DNA of 64,000 nucleotides from Ideonella sp. (GCA_015075545.1 JABTUC010000004.1:310001-374000); one strand, 5' to 3'; positions 19,780 through 29,920 are shown, numbered from the stretch's first letter. The notes: generated from the letters alone by a model not told the origin. Numbers and translations: made by a program.

Positions 19780-22587
19780 ATGATCGCCGCGTCGGCGCCG
19801 GCCGCCACGCCATGGGCCCGCGATGCCGGCGCGGTGGCGCAGGCGCTGGCCACCGATGTCGATGACGGCCTGGGCGCGGCCGAGGTCGCGCGCCGGCAGG
19901 CCTCCCACGGGCCCAACGAACTGCGCGCCGCCGCACCGACGCCGGCCTGGCGGCGCCTGCTGGCGCAATTGCACGACCCGCTGGTCTACCTGCTGATCGG
20001 CGCGGTCGCGATCTCGCTGCTCGCCTGGTGGATCGAGGGCGCCCACGGCTGGCCGGTGGACGCGCTGGTGATCGGCCTCATCGTCGTGCTCAACGCGGTG
20101 CTCGGCTTCGTGCAGGAGGCCAAGGCCGAGAGCGCGGTGGCTGCGCTGGCGAAGATGACCGCCGTGACCTCGGCGGTGCAGCGCGACGGCCGGCTGCAAC
20201 GCGTGCCGAGCAGCGAGCTGGTCCCCGGCGACATCCTGCTGCTGGCCGAGGGCGATGCGGTCGGCGCCGACGCCAGGCTCGTGAGCTGCGCCAGCCTGCG
20301 CGTGCAGGAGGCCTCGCTCACCGGCGAGAGCGAGGCCGTGCTGAAGGACGCCGCCGTGCTGCCCGAGAGCGCTGCACTGGGCGACCGCCTCAACATGGTG
20401 TTCAAGGGGACGGCGGTGGTGCAAGGCAGCGGCCGCGCGGTGGTCACCGCCACCGGCATGCACACCCAGATGGGCTCGATCGCCTCCCTGCTCGAGGCGA
20501 CCGTCGAGGCGCCGACACCGCTGCAGGTCGAGATCGCGCGCATCGGCCGCATGCTCGGTATCGCGGTGCTGGTGATCGCCTCGGTGGTGGTGGCCACCGT
20601 GCTGGCGCTCTCGCCGGCGCGCAGCGTGTCCGGCCTGGTCGACGTGCTGCTGCTCGGCGTCTCGCTGGCGGTGGCCGCGGTGCCCGAGGGGTTGCCGGCG
20701 ATCCTCTCGGTGGTGCTGGCGCTGGGCGTGCAGCGCCTGGCGCGCAACAAGGCCATCGTGAAGAAGCTGTCGTCGGTGGAGACGCTCGGCTCGGCCTCGG
20801 TGATCTGCTCCGACAAGACCGGCACGCTGACACGCTCGGAGATGACGATCCAGCGCGTGGTCACCGCTGCCGGCGCGGCGCGCGTCACCGGCGTGGGCTA
20901 TGCGCCCGAAGGTCGCGTCGAACGCGAGCGCGGCGGCGCGGCGCCCGATGCGGCGATGCGCGCCGAGCATCTGGTGGTGCTGGGCGGCGGCAGCCTGGCG
21001 GGCAACGCCGACCTGCGCGAGGGCGGCGCCGGCGTGTGGGAGATCCAGGGCGATCCCACCGAGGCGGCGTTCCTGGTGGCCGAGCGCAAGCTCGGCGGCC
21101 ACGAGCGGCGCGCGCGGCGCTTCGAGCGCGTGCGCGAGCTGCCGTTCACCTCCGAACGCAAGATGATGTCGACCGTCGAGATCGACCACGAACAGGGCGA
21201 CGCGCGGGTGCTGGTGTGCAAGGGCGCGCCCGACGTGCTGCTCGGCCGCTGCACCCGCCTGCGCGAGGGCGTGCAGACGCGCGCGCTCGATGTGGCGGCG
21301 CGCGCGCGCATCCTGGCCGACGTCGATCGCCTGTCGGGCGAGGCGATGCGCACGCTGTCGGTGGCCTACCGGCCGCTGGCCCCCGACGAGGACCACGATG
21401 CCGACGCCGACCGTCTCGAGCGCGACCTGATCTTCGTCGGCACGGTGGGCATCGTCGACCCGCCGCGCGAGGAGGCGGCCTCGGCGATCGCCGAGGCGCA
21501 CCGCGCCGGCATCCGCGTGGTGATGATCACCGGCGACCATCCGCGCACCGCCGCGCGCATCGCCTCCGACCTCGGCCTGGTGCCGCCGGGTGCGGCGGTG
21601 CTCGCCGGGCCCGATCTCGACGCGCTCGACGAGGCCGCGCTCGCGCAGGCGGTGCGCACCACCGCGGTCTACGCGCGCGTGGCGCCGGTGCACAAGATGC
21701 GCATCGTCGACGCGCTGCAGGCCGACGGCGAGGTGGTGGCGATGACCGGCGACGGCGTCAACGACGCGCCGGCGCTGAAGGCGGCCGACATCGGCGTGGC
21801 GATGGGCGTCAACGGCACCGAGGTCGCCAAGCAGGCCGCCAAGATGATCCTGGCCGACGACAACTTCGCCACCATCGTCGTCGCGGTGCGCGAAGGGCGC
21901 GCGATCTTCGACAACATCCGCAAGTTCCTGCGCTACCTGCTGTCGTCGAACATGGGCGAGGTGCTGACGGTGTTCCTCGGCGTGGTCGGCGCCGCCGTGA
22001 TCGGGCTCGACAGCGGCGGCGCCGCCGTGGCGGTGCCGCTGCTGGCCACGCAGATCCTGTGGATCAACCTGATCACCGACTCGGCGCCCGCGCTGGCGAT
22101 GGGCGTCGACCCGCCCGGCGACGACGTGATGGCGCGCAAGCCGCGCCGCCTCGCCGAGCGGGTGATCGATGCCCGCATGTGGGTCGGCGTGATCGAAGTG
22201 GGGCTGGTGATGGCGCTGGCCACGCTGCTGACGATCGACCTCTATCTGCCCGGCGGCCTGATCGAGGGCGACCAGAGCCTGGCCAACGCGCGCACCGCGG
22301 GCTTCACGGTGCTGGTGCTGGCGCAGCTTTTCAACGCCCTCAGTGCGCGCTCGGAGTCGGCCAGCGCCTGGCGCGGCGTGTTCGACAACCACTGGCTGTG
22401 GGGCGCGATCGGGCTGTCGCTGCTGCTGCAGGCCGCGGTGGTGCACCTGCCGTGGCTCAACGTCGCCTTCGACACCGTGCCGCTGAGCGGATCGCAGTGG
22501 CTGGCCTGCTTTGCGATGGCCAGCACCGTGCTGTGGATCACCGAGCTGCGCAAGCTGCTGCGCCGGGCCGCGCGACGGCGCCGATAG
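19780..22587 (+). CDS. P2-type cation-transporting ATPase
   Basis: A 935-residue P-type ATPase with the full set of landmarks: an N-terminal cation-ATPase domain (LATDVDDGLGAAEVARR), the actuator loop LTGES near residue 181, the M4 motif VPEGLP near 306, the phosphorylation site SDKTGTLT near 344, MITGDHPRTA near 583 and GDGVNDAP near 656. Ten membrane helices are expected. VPEGLP and the overall plan place it in the P2 group (Ca2+ or other cations; Na+/K+ export is possible), not the heavy-metal P1B group. It lies between a Usp gene and a CPA1 antiporter, consistent with a cation-homeostasis block. The ion cannot be assigned from sequence reading. Confidence 0.9.
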   Translation: MIAASAPAATPWARDAGAVAQALATDVDDGLGAAEVARRQASHGPNELRAAAPTPAWRRLLAQLHDPLVYLLIGAVAISLLAWWIEGAHGWPVDALVIGLIVVLNAVLGFVQEAKAESAVAALAKMTAVTSAVQRDGRLQRVPSSELVPGDILLLAEGDAVGADARLVSCASLRVQEASLTGESEAVLKDAAVLPESAALGDRLNMVFKGTAVVQGSGRAVVTATGMHTQMGSIASLLEATVEAPTPLQVEIARIGRMLGIAVLVIASVVVATVLALSPARSVSGLVDVLLLGVSLAVAAVPEGLPAILSVVLALGVQRLARNKAIVKKLSSVETLGSASVICSDKTGTLTRSEMTIQRVVTAAGAARVTGVGYAPEGRVERERGGAAPDAAMRAEHLVVLGGGSLAGNADLREGGAGVWEIQGDPTEAAFLVAERKLGGHERRARRFERVRELPFTSERKMMSTVEIDHEQGDARVLVCKGAPDVLLGRCTRLREGVQTRALDVAARARILADVDRLSGEAMRTLSVAYRPLAPDEDHDADADRLERDLIFVGTVGIVDPPREEAASAIAEAHRAGIRVVMITGDHPRTAARIASDLGLVPPGAAVLAGPDLDALDEAALAQAVRTTAVYARVAPVHKMRIVDALQADGEVVAMTGDGVNDAPALKAADIGVAMGVNGTEVAKQAAKMILADDNFATIVVAVREGRAIFDNIRKFLRYLLSSNMGEVLTVFLGVVGAAVIGLDSGGAAVAVPLLATQILWINLITDSAPALAMGVDPPGDDVMARKPRRLAERVIDARMWVGVIEVGLVMALATLLTIDLYLPGGLIEGDQSLANARTAGFTVLVLAQLFNALSARSESASAWRGVFDNHWLWGAIGLSLLLQAAVVHLPWLNVAFDTVPLSGSQWLACFAMASTVLWITELRKLLRRAARRRR

Positions 22588-22653
22588 CAGCGCGCTGTCG
22601 CCGCCGGCTCGAACGTCGAGGCCGGCGCGCGATGTCTGCTACCTTCGGCGCGC

Positions 22654-24387
22654 GTGGAGTACTGGAACCTCGCCATTCTCGTCGGCGCGCTGCTGCTGCT
22701 CGTCAGCATCGTGGCGAGCGACCTTTCGTCGCGCATCGGCGTGCCTCTGCTGTTGGTGTTCCTGCTGCTGGGCATGCTCGCGGGGGAGGACGGGCCGGGG
22801 GGCATCCGCTACGACGACTTCGACGCCTCGTACGCCGTCGGGACCCTGGCGCTGGCGGTCATCATCTTCGACGGCGGCCTGCGCACCCGCAAAGAGACCT
22901 TCCGGGTCGCGCTGGCGCCGGCGGTCGTGCTCGCGACGGTGGGCGTCGTGGGCACCGCCGCCGTGCTCGGCGTTTTCGCCGCCTGGGTGCTGGGCATCGG
23001 CTGGCTCGAGGGCATGCTGCTCGGCTCGATCGTCGGCTCGACCGACGCCGCGGCGGTGTTCGCGCTGCTGCGCACGGCGGGGGCCACGCTCAAGCAGCGC
23101 ATCGCCTCGACGCTCGAGATCGAGTCGGCGAGCAACGACCCGATGGCGATCTTCCTGACGATCGCGCTGCTGGAGGTGCTCGTCGCCGGCGGCACCTCGC
23201 TCGACGCGGCGGTGCTCGTCACCTTCGTCAAGCAGTTCGGCATCGGCGCGGTGCTGGGCCTGGCCGGCGGCTGGCTGCTGGTGCAGTTGATCAACCGGCT
23301 CACGCTCGTCGGCGGCCTGTACCCGCTGCTCGCGGCGGCCGGCGGACTCGTCGTGTTCGCGCTCACCGCGCGAGTCGGCGGCAGCGGCTTCCTGGCGATC
23401 TACCTCGCGGGGCTGGTGTTGGGCAACTCACGCCTGCGCTCCGGGCAGAACATCCTGCGCGTGCACGACGGGCTCGCCTGGCTCGCCCAGATCACGATGT
23501 TCGTGCTGCTCGGTCTGCTGCTCACGCCGTCGCAACTGATCGACGTCGCGCTGCCGGCGTTCGCCATCTCGGCGTTCCTGATGCTCGTCGCGCGGCCGCT
23601 GGCCGTGTCGCTGTGCCTGCTGCCGTTTCGCTTCCCCTGGCGCGAACACGTCTACATCGGCTGGGTGGGGTTGCGCGGTGCCGTGCCGGTGGTGCTCGCG
23701 ATGTTTCCGATCATCTACGGTGCACACGACGCGCGACTGTTCTTCAACGTCGCGTTCTTCATCGTGCTGGTGTCGCTGCTGCTGCAGGGCTGGACGATCG
23801 CGCCGGCGGCCCGCTGGCTCCAGCTCGAGGCTCCACCGTCGACCGAGCCGCTGCAGCGCATCACGCTCGACGTGCCCGGCCACTACGAACACGAGATCCT
23901 CGGCTACCAGGTGCGCTCGGGCAGTCGGATCGCAGGGCGCGCCCTGGTCGACCTCGTGCTGCCTCAGGGGGTGCAGGTGATGGCGATCATGCGCGAAGGC
24001 CAGGCGCAGCCGGTGCAGCCGGGCGCCCGGTTTGCCGCGGGAGACCACGTCTACCTCCTTGCTCAGGCGGACGACCTCGCGCACCTGAGCAAGCTGTTCG
24101 ATCCGCACCTCGAACCGGCGCGGCTCGAGGCGCACCACTACTTCGGCGACTTCGTGCTCAACGGCGACGCCGTCGCCGGCGATCTGGCGGTGGTCTATGG
24201 CTTCAGCGTGCCCGAGGATGTGCAGGACAAGACGCTCGCCCGATACCTGGCCGACACCTTCCACGGCAGGGTCGGGGTGGGCGACAGCGTGACCCTGGGC
24301 GGCGCCGAACTCGTGGTGCGCGAGATCGAGGAAGGCGTCGTCACACGCGTCGGCCTGCGCCTGCGCCAGAAACTGCCCGTCGCATGA
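22654..24387 (+). CDS. nhaP2: K+(Na+)/H+ antiporter, CPA1 family NhaP2/CvrA type
   Basis: A 577-residue protein. About 380 N-terminal residues form a CPA1 exchanger core (SRIGVPLLLVFLLLGMLAGEDG, FDGGLRT, and the ion-site segment TLEIESASNDPMAIF near residue 155). They are followed by a soluble RCK-C-like domain (YQVRSGSRIAGRALVDLVLPQGVQVMAI) and a CorC/HlyC-type C-terminal domain (FGDFVLNGDAVAGDLAVVYGF), the arrangement of E. coli NhaP2/YcgO. The start is GTG 22654, giving the normal N-terminus. A -10-like TACCTT lies 8 bases before it. It acts in the inner membrane in K+ or Na+ expulsion. Confidence 0.9.
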   Translation: MEYWNLAILVGALLLLVSIVASDLSSRIGVPLLLVFLLLGMLAGEDGPGGIRYDDFDASYAVGTLALAVIIFDGGLRTRKETFRVALAPAVVLATVGVVGTAAVLGVFAAWVLGIGWLEGMLLGSIVGSTDAAAVFALLRTAGATLKQRIASTLEIESASNDPMAIFLTIALLEVLVAGGTSLDAAVLVTFVKQFGIGAVLGLAGGWLLVQLINRLTLVGGLYPLLAAAGGLVVFALTARVGGSGFLAIYLAGLVLGNSRLRSGQNILRVHDGLAWLAQITMFVLLGLLLTPSQLIDVALPAFAISAFLMLVARPLAVSLCLLPFRFPWREHVYIGWVGLRGAVPVVLAMFPIIYGAHDARLFFNVAFFIVLVSLLLQGWTIAPAARWLQLEAPPSTEPLQRITLDVPGHYEHEILGYQVRSGSRIAGRALVDLVLPQGVQVMAIMREGQAQPVQPGARFAAGDHVYLLAQADDLAHLSKLFDPHLEPARLEAHHYFGDFVLNGDAVAGDLAVVYGFSVPEDVQDKTLARYLADTFHGRVGVGDSVTLGGAELVVREIEEGVVTRVGLRLRQKLPVA

Positions 24388-24429
24388 TGACCGCCCGGGC
24401 GGACGCGGCGCCCCCGCCGCAGCCGGCGC

Positions 24430-24858
24430 TCAGTGCGGCGCAGGCCCCGCGCGCCGCCGCGCCCGGCGCAGCGCCACCAGCAGCAGCGCGCCGCTCAGCG
24501 TGCCCAGCACGATCGGGTTGGCGGCCAGGATGTCCGACAACCCCCACAGCATCTCGGGAGCCTTCTGCTGGACGTACCTCGCCAGGTCGAGCACCTGTTC
24601 GGGCCTGAACGTCCACACATCGTCGAGTCGCACCTGGACAGCGCTCCAGCGGCCCTCGGGCAGCAGCCGCGCGAATGCGCCCGCGGCCACGGCCACCAGC
24701 GCCAGCGGCCCCACCGGACGCAGCAGGTGGTTCAGCAGCCGCTGGCGCAACGCCAGCGGGGCTTCGTCGTACAGCGCGGCCACCAGGCCCGGTACATCGC
24801 GTTCAGCGGCAGCGCCGGCCGCGTCGTCTTGCAGCGCATGAGGCGTCTCGGTGCTCAT
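24430..24858 (-). CDS. Hypothetical small membrane protein
   Basis: A 142-residue protein starting at MSTETP (24858); the longer open frame adds a basic, unlikely N-terminus. Two hydrophobic segments are visible, one near residues 50-65 (LRPVGPLALVAVAAGAF) and one near the C-terminus (NPIVLGTLSGALLLVAL), with an amphipathic middle (PEQVLDLARYVQQKAPEM). Third-position GC bias supports coding. No family is recognised. It is convergent with the antiporter gene. Confidence 0.6.
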   Translation of the reverse strand: MSTETPHALQDDAAGAAAERDVPGLVAALYDEAPLALRQRLLNHLLRPVGPLALVAVAAGAFARLLPEGRWSAVQVRLDDVWTFRPEQVLDLARYVQQKAPEMLWGLSDILAANPIVLGTLSGALLLVALRRARRRAGPAPH

Positions 24859-24955
24859 GTGCGCCACCTTACGCCGCCGCGCCGGCGAGGCAAACCGCCG
24901 CAACGCAAAGAACTGTTTCGATGCGCTTCAGGATTCGACCAGCATCAGCAGGCGT

Positions 24956-25339
24956 TCAGTTGAAGCACACCGCCTCGACGTTGTGGCCGTCGGGGTCGAG
25001 CACGAACGCGGCGTAGTAGTTGTCGCCGTAGTCCTTGCGCAGCCCCGGGCCGCCGTTGTCGCGTCCGCCGTGGGCCAGCGCCTGCGCGTGGAAGCGCGCC
25101 ACGGCGTCGCGACTGCGCGCGCTGAAAGCCAGATGCGTGCCGGGGCCGATCGCACCGTTGTGCGCATGCAGCCACAGCGCCGGGGCGCCCTTCGGGCCGA
25201 GCCCGGCGTAACCATCGCCCTCGCTGCCCAGCTCGTGACCCAGCGTGCCCAGCGCGGCCTTGTAGAAGCGCACGCTGCGCGCCAGATCAGAAACCTTCAA
25301 ACCGACGTGATCGAACACGAGCTTGTCCTTCCATCGCAT
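24956..25339 (-). CDS. VOC (glyoxalase/bleomycin-resistance fold) protein
   Basis: A 127-residue single-domain VOC protein. The N-terminal FDHVGLKVSDLARSVRFYKAAL and C-terminal FVLDPDGHNVEAVC are the hallmark ends of the fold, and the potential metal ligands His (FDHVGL) and Glu (NVEAV) are present. It could be a lyase, dioxygenase or binding protein; the substrate is unknown. ATG 25339 was chosen because it gives the standard N-terminus. An AraC-type regulator ends 38 bases upstream on the same strand, so the two are probably one transcript. Confidence 0.85.
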   Translation of the reverse strand: MRWKDKLVFDHVGLKVSDLARSVRFYKAALGTLGHELGSEGDGYAGLGPKGAPALWLHAHNGAIGPGTHLAFSARSRDAVARFHAQALAHGGRDNGGPGLRKDYGDNYYAAFVLDPDGHNVEAVCFN

Positions 25340-25377
25340 GCCCGGAGCCGCGGGATGCGGCTCACCTGCGGGCGATG

Positions 25378-26223
25378 TTAGGCAAGCGGGCGCAGGCGTT
25401 CTTGGACAATCTTGCGGTCGCCGCGTGCGGCGCGGCGGAAGCCGCGCGGCGACACGCCGGCAGCGCGGCGGAAGCTGCGCACGAAGTTCGACAGGTCGGC
25501 GAACCCCGCATCGAGCGCGATCTCGGTGATCGGCCGCTCGCACTCGGCCAGCAGGCGCGCAGCGGTGCGCAGGCGGCTGCGCACCAGGTACTGGTGCGGC
25601 GTGACGCCCAGCGCCTGCGCGAACAGCCGCAGGTAGTGGTAGGCGCTCAGCCCGCAGTCGGCGGCCAGCCGCTGAAGCGTCAGCGCCTGATCGGGCTGGG
25701 CGTCGATGCGCAGCGCCGATCGCACCGCGCGCCGGCGGTCCGCTGCGCCGGCCGGTGTGCGCGGGCGCGAGCCGTCGTCGGCCACCGCGGCAAAGCGCGC
25801 CGCGAAGGCGAGCGCCGCCTCGTCGAGCCCGACGTCGCTGTCGCCGGCGGCGACCGCGCGCATCAGCTCGCCGCGCACCATCAGCTCGGCCAGCGGCGGC
25901 ACGGCGCCGGAAGGCCACGCCCCGCGGCGAGGCGCCAGTTCGTCGACCAGTTCGGGCGCCAGGCCCACCGCGAGGCAATCGTCGCCGCCGGCGCGGTGCT
26001 CGTGCGTGCATTGGTAGTCGTCGCCCGGCTTGAGCACCAGCACCGAGCCGGGCACCAGCTCGTGCAGCCGGCCGCCGCAGCGGCAGCCGAAGCTGCCGCG
26101 CTGCACGTACGACACCGACCAGCCCTCGTGGTGCTCCCAGTAGGCGCGCGATTGCGGGCCGGCGTCGCAGCGGTGCGCGGTGACCGACACCGGCCCCTCG
26201 ATCAGCTTGCTGGCGTGCGACAC
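25378..26223 (-). CDS. AraC family transcriptional regulator
   Basis: A 281-residue regulator with an N-terminal cupin-like sensing domain ([18 protein letters not shown] near residues 58-76) and a C-terminal double helix-turn-helix ([24 protein letters not shown] and [25 protein letters not shown], about residues 182-262). Several Cys and His residues in the sensing domain (GCRCGG, QCTHEH) could bind metal, but this is speculative. It lies directly upstream of the VOC gene on the same strand and may control it. The inducer is unknown. Confidence 0.87.
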   Translation of the reverse strand: MSHASKLIEGPVSVTAHRCDAGPQSRAYWEHHEGWSVSYVQRGSFGCRCGGRLHELVPGSVLVLKPGDDYQCTHEHRAGGDDCLAVGLAPELVDELAPRRGAWPSGAVPPLAELMVRGELMRAVAAGDSDVGLDEAALAFAARFAAVADDGSRPRTPAGAADRRRAVRSALRIDAQPDQALTLQRLAADCGLSAYHYLRLFAQALGVTPHQYLVRSRLRTAARLLAECERPITEIALDAGFADLSNFVRSFRRAAGVSPRGFRRAARGDRKIVQERLRPLA

Positions 26224-26254
26224 CGCAGCAGTGTAGGCGCGCGCGCCGCCGCGC

Positions 26255-27577
26255 TCAACGCGACAGCACGCCGTACCAAGCGTTCAGCATCACCTGCCGG
26301 TCTTCGCGAAACGGCCGCCGCACCAGCCGCAGCACCGCGAAGCCGTGCTCGCGCGCCAGGCGTTCGAGGTAGGCGCGCGAGTGGGCAAAGCGCAGGCTCG
26401 CTCGCAGCACGACGTCGGCCGCGCCGTCGTCGTCGGCGACCTCGCAGCAGAAAGCGAACAGACCGCCGGGCAGCAGCACCCGCGCGACGCCGGCGAACAC
26501 GGCGTCGAGCGCGCCGAGGTAGGTGAACACGTCGGCCGCGGCAACCAGGTCGTAGCAATCGTCGGTGGTCGCCAGGAACGTCGCGACGTCGGCCTGCACG
26601 AGCCGGTCGTAGATGCCCTTGACGCGCGCCGCGTCGAGCATGCCGGCCGCCAGGTCGACGCCGTCGATGCGCGTGGCCCGCGTGCGCAGCAGCTCGCCGA
26701 CGAGGCCGGTGCCGCAACCGAGGTCGAGCGCGCGCCCGAACCACCGCTCGCCGGCGGCCTGGCGCAGTTCGTCGACGAGCGCCTCGTGGCCGCGGTAGTG
26801 CAGCGCCTGCACCAGGTGCGCATCGAACTGCTGCGCATAGTCGTCGAACAGCCCCTGCACGTGGTCGCGCGGTGGCGCGGCGGGCGCTGCCCGGCCCGGC
26901 TCGACGGCGGCGAGGCAGAACGCGATCATCTCGGCGTCGCCGCCGTGCGCCAGCGCGCTGCGGTACGCCGCCGCGGCCTCGGCCACACGGCCGGATTCGC
27001 GCAGGATGCCGCCGCGGTTGATCCACGCCTGCGGCTGAGCGGCGTCGAGCGCGAGCGCGCGCTCGTACGAAGCCAGCGCCGGCGCGGGGCGGCCGAGCGC
27101 CTGCAAGGTCTGCCCGTGGCGGAACCACGCCGCGCCACTGTCGGCATCGAGCGCGAGCAGGCGCTCGAACGCCTGCAGCGCCTGCGCGTGCCGGCGCGAC
27201 TCGTTGAGCATGCAGCCCAGATGGAACAGCGCCGGCCGGTAGTGCTCGTCGAGCGCCAGCGCCCGCTCGAAGCTCGCCACCGAGTCGGCCAGCCTTTGCA
27301 ACCGTGCCAGCGCGAGGCCGCGCTGGCACCAGGCGTCGGGCTGCGACGCGTCGAGCGCGAGCGAGCGCTCGAGCGCGTGCAGCGCCGCCTCGGTCTTGTC
27401 GAGCGCCAGCCGCACGGTGCCGAGGTTGGCGAGCGTCGAGGCGCGCTCGGGCAGCAGCGCGAGCGAGGCCTCGAAGCGGGCCTCGGCCGAGGCCGCGTCG
27501 CCGGCCTCGGCGTGCGCGACGCCTTCGAGAAACAGCACCTTCGCGCGCTCGAATGCCGCGGGGTCGTCGTGGTTCAT
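26255..27577 (-). CDS. TPR-repeat protein with C-terminal SAM-dependent methyltransferase
   Basis: A 440-residue fusion. Residues about 10-210 hold five or so TPR-like repeats ([40 protein letters not shown], and others). Residues about 235-440 form a class I methyltransferase with motif [15 protein letters not shown] and the downstream [16 protein letters not shown] and [13 protein letters not shown] segments. The start was taken at MNHDDP (27577), as the longer frame adds low-complexity sequence. Such TPR-methyltransferases act on small molecules or proteins, but the target is unknown. The gene lies 71 bases beyond livF on the same strand and could be read through from the liv genes. Confidence 0.87.
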   Translation of the reverse strand: MNHDDPAAFERAKVLFLEGVAHAEAGDAASAEARFEASLALLPERASTLANLGTVRLALDKTEAALHALERSLALDASQPDAWCQRGLALARLQRLADSVASFERALALDEHYRPALFHLGCMLNESRRHAQALQAFERLLALDADSGAAWFRHGQTLQALGRPAPALASYERALALDAAQPQAWINRGGILRESGRVAEAAAAYRSALAHGGDAEMIAFCLAAVEPGRAAPAAPPRDHVQGLFDDYAQQFDAHLVQALHYRGHEALVDELRQAAGERWFGRALDLGCGTGLVGELLRTRATRIDGVDLAAGMLDAARVKGIYDRLVQADVATFLATTDDCYDLVAAADVFTYLGALDAVFAGVARVLLPGGLFAFCCEVADDDGAADVVLRASLRFAHSRAYLERLAREHGFAVLRLVRRPFREDRQVMLNAWYGVLSR

Positions 27578-27648
27578 CGCGCCGCCATTGTGGGCGACCG
27601 CGGGCGCTGCGCGCCGCGCGATGCGCGCGTCGCAGCGACCGGGCGCGC

Positions 27649-28440
27649 TCAGCGCCACATCTTCTTCTTCTTCCAGCGCCGCTCGCCGCGCACGCCGGCG
27701 TCCTTCATGCCGAGGTAGAACTCGCGGATGTCTTCCTTCTCGAGCAGGCGCTGGCAGGTGTCTTCCATCACGATGCGGCCGTTCTCGAGCACATAGCCGC
27801 GGTCGGCGACGTTGAGCGCCATGTTGGCGTTCTGCTCCACCAGCAGGATCGTGGTGCCGCGCTCGCGGTTGATGCGGATCACGATCTCGAAGATCTCGCG
27901 CGTCAGCTTCGGGCTCAGGCCGAGGCTCGGCTCGTCGAGCAGCACCAGCTCGGGCGAGCCCATCAGCGCGCGGCTGATCGCCAGCATCTGCTGCTGGCCA
28001 CCCGACAGCAGCCCGGCGTGCTGGCGATCGCGCTCCTTGAGGATCGGGAAGTAGCCGTAGACGGCGTTGAGGTCGCCGTGCAGCGCGTCGCGGTCGCGGC
28101 GCGTGTAGCCGCCCATCATCAGGTTGTCGTGCACCGACAGCAGCGGGAACACCTCGCGCCCTTCGGGCACGTGCACGAGGCCGCGGCGCACGATGTCGGC
28201 CGGGTCGCGCCCGGTGATGTCGGCGCCCTTGAAGTGCACGCTGCCGCGCGTGGGCATCAGCACGCCCGAGATCGTCTTCAGGATCGTCGACTTGCCGGCG
28301 CCGTTGCTGCCGAGCACGGTGACGATCTCGCCGCGGCGCACGCTGAGGCTGACGCCGCGCACGGCGCGGATCGGGCCGTACGCACTCTCGACGTTGGCGA
28401 GCACCAGCAGCTCGGGCACCGCTTCCTGCGCTTCGTTCAT
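27649..28440 (-). CDS. livF: Branched-chain amino acid-type ABC transporter ATP-binding protein
   Basis: A 263-residue ABC ATPase of the LivF/HAAT family, energising uptake of branched-chain or related amino acids or amides. Walker A is GSNGAGKST, the signature is LSGGQQQ and Walker B is LVLLDEPSLGL. The last 15 residues are unusually basic (WKKKKMWR ending). The ATG at 28440 overlaps the livG stop by four bases, so the two ATPases are translationally coupled. Confidence 0.92.
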   Translation of the reverse strand: MNEAQEAVPELLVLANVESAYGPIRAVRGVSLSVRRGEIVTVLGSNGAGKSTILKTISGVLMPTRGSVHFKGADITGRDPADIVRRGLVHVPEGREVFPLLSVHDNLMMGGYTRRDRDALHGDLNAVYGYFPILKERDRQHAGLLSGGQQQMLAISRALMGSPELVLLDEPSLGLSPKLTREIFEIVIRINRERGTTILLVEQNANMALNVADRGYVLENGRIVMEDTCQRLLEKEDIREFYLGMKDAGVRGERRWKKKKMWR

Positions 28441-29246
28441 GCCGTCTTCCTGCGCAGCCCCGACACGTCGTCGGCCGAGCCGAGGTAAGCCTCGATCACG
28501 CCCGCGTGCGCCTGCACCTCGGCGGGCGTGCCGAGCGCCAGCACCTCGCCCTGGTTGATCGCCAGCACGCGGTCGGACACGCGCGACACCAGGCTCATGT
28601 CGTGCTCGACCATCAGCACGGTGATGCCCAGCTCGTTGCGGATGTCGCGGATCCACCAGGCCATGTCGTCGGTCTCCTCGACGTTGAGCCCCGACGACGG
28701 CTCGTCGAGCAGCAGCAGCTTCGGCCCCATGCACAGCGCCCGCGCCACCTCGACCACCTTGCGCACGCCGTACGGCAGCCCGTGCACCAGCGAATCGCGG
28801 TGGTGCTGCAGGTCGAGCAGATCGATCACGCGCTCGGCCTGCAGCCGCGCCTCCTGCTCGGCGCGACGCGCCGCCGGCAGGAAGAACAGGTTGGCGACGA
28901 AGCCGCTGCTGCGGTGCACATGGTGGCCGATCAGCAGGTTCTGCAGCACCGAGGCATGCTCGAACAGCTCGATGTTCTGGAACGTGCGCGCGATGCCCAG
29001 CTCGGCGATTCTGTGTGGCGGCAGGTCGCTGATGCGCTGCCCGTCGAACCAGATCTCGCCGGCGCTCGGGTCGTAGATGCGGCTGATCAGGTTGAACACG
29101 GTGGTCTTGCCCGCGCCGTTGGGCCCGATCATCGTGAACACCTCGCCGCGCGCGACCTCGAAGCTGACCTTGTTGACCGCCACCACGCCACCGAAGCGCA
29201 CGGTGAGGTCGCGCACGGAGAGCAGCGGGGTGCTTGTGCCGCTCAT
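28437..29246 (-). CDS. livG: Branched-chain amino acid-type ABC transporter ATP-binding protein
   Basis: A 269-residue ABC ATPase of the LivG family. Walker A is GPNGAGKTT and Walker B is LLLLDEPSSGLN. The signature region reads LPYGVRKVVEVARAL, the usual degenerate form in LivG (no canonical LSGGQ). The family marker ISRIYDPSAGEIWFDG is present. The intergenic region towards livM is 713 bp and is filled by a long palindromic repeat, so promoter position and co-transcription with livM are uncertain. Confidence 0.92.
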   Translation of the reverse strand: MSGTSTPLLSVRDLTVRFGGVVAVNKVSFEVARGEVFTMIGPNGAGKTTVFNLISRIYDPSAGEIWFDGQRISDLPPHRIAELGIARTFQNIELFEHASVLQNLLIGHHVHRSSGFVANLFFLPAARRAEQEARLQAERVIDLLDLQHHRDSLVHGLPYGVRKVVEVARALCMGPKLLLLDEPSSGLNVEETDDMAWWIRDIRNELGITVLMVEHDMSLVSRVSDRVLAINQGEVLALGTPAEVQAHAGVIEAYLGSADDVSGLRRKTA

Positions 29247-29272
29247 GCCGAAACCTCTGCTGCCGAGTCCGC

Positions 29273-29920
29273 GCGGGCAAAGCCGCGGCCGGGTATGCGC
29301 CGGCGCTCGTGCACGGCGGCCAGCCCTGCGGGCTGGCTCCCTTCCGGTGCTCGGTCTCGTGGCCCGCGGCGAAACTCGCTACGCTCACTGCGTTCGCTTC
29401 GCTCGAACAATCGCCGCGAGTCAGTGGTGGATGCGCGCGCTGCGCGCGCGCGGCCACGAGCCCTGCGCTCCACGGCCCGGCCTGCAGGCCGGGCCGGCTC
29501 GTGAGGCGAGCGAGAGTCCGCAGGGACTCTCGCCCGTCCACACTCGCCCTCAGCGCCGCGCAATGTCGCTGCCGGCGCACACCCGCCCACGGCTTTGCGC
29601 TGGCACCGAGGTGCATTCATCGACGAACAGCCCGAGCGTCCACAGCGCGGTGGGCGATGCCCGGCAGGGGGCGACTTGTGGCGCGGCGAGCGATCGCGGC
29701 GGCGCGCTCGACGAGCGCGAGTCCAGCAGGACTGCTGTTGAGCAGATCTGGCCGCGCGGCGATTGATCGAGCCGGCGCGCGCACCGCAGGGACCGGCGCG
29801 AGTTTCGCCGCGCGAGCGCGCTGCGAGAAGCGCAGCGAAGTCGGCCCGAAGGGCCGACCGCGACAGTAGGAGCCACCAGCGGGTACCGCCCACCGCGCCG
29901 CGCGGTTCGCTGCAAGTATT
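29273..29920. repeat. Large palindromic dispersed repeat, copy A (livG-livM spacer)
   Basis: About 650 bp of non-coding sequence sharing ends and internal blocks with copy B at 56932-57482. Two palindromic modules are visible. Module 1 is bounded by inverted repeats at 29276-29304 and 29571-29598 (28 bases, three mismatches). Module 2 is bounded by 29645-29662 and 29881-29898 (18 bases, two mismatches). Module 1 also contains the hairpin CCAGCCCtgcGGGCTGG and an 8-bp stem CTCGTGGC (29356-29363) pairing with GCCACGAG (29453-29460). Open frames here are Arg, Ala and Cys rich on both strands and look spurious. No transposase or rRNA/tRNA similarity is recognised. Confidence 0.85.
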
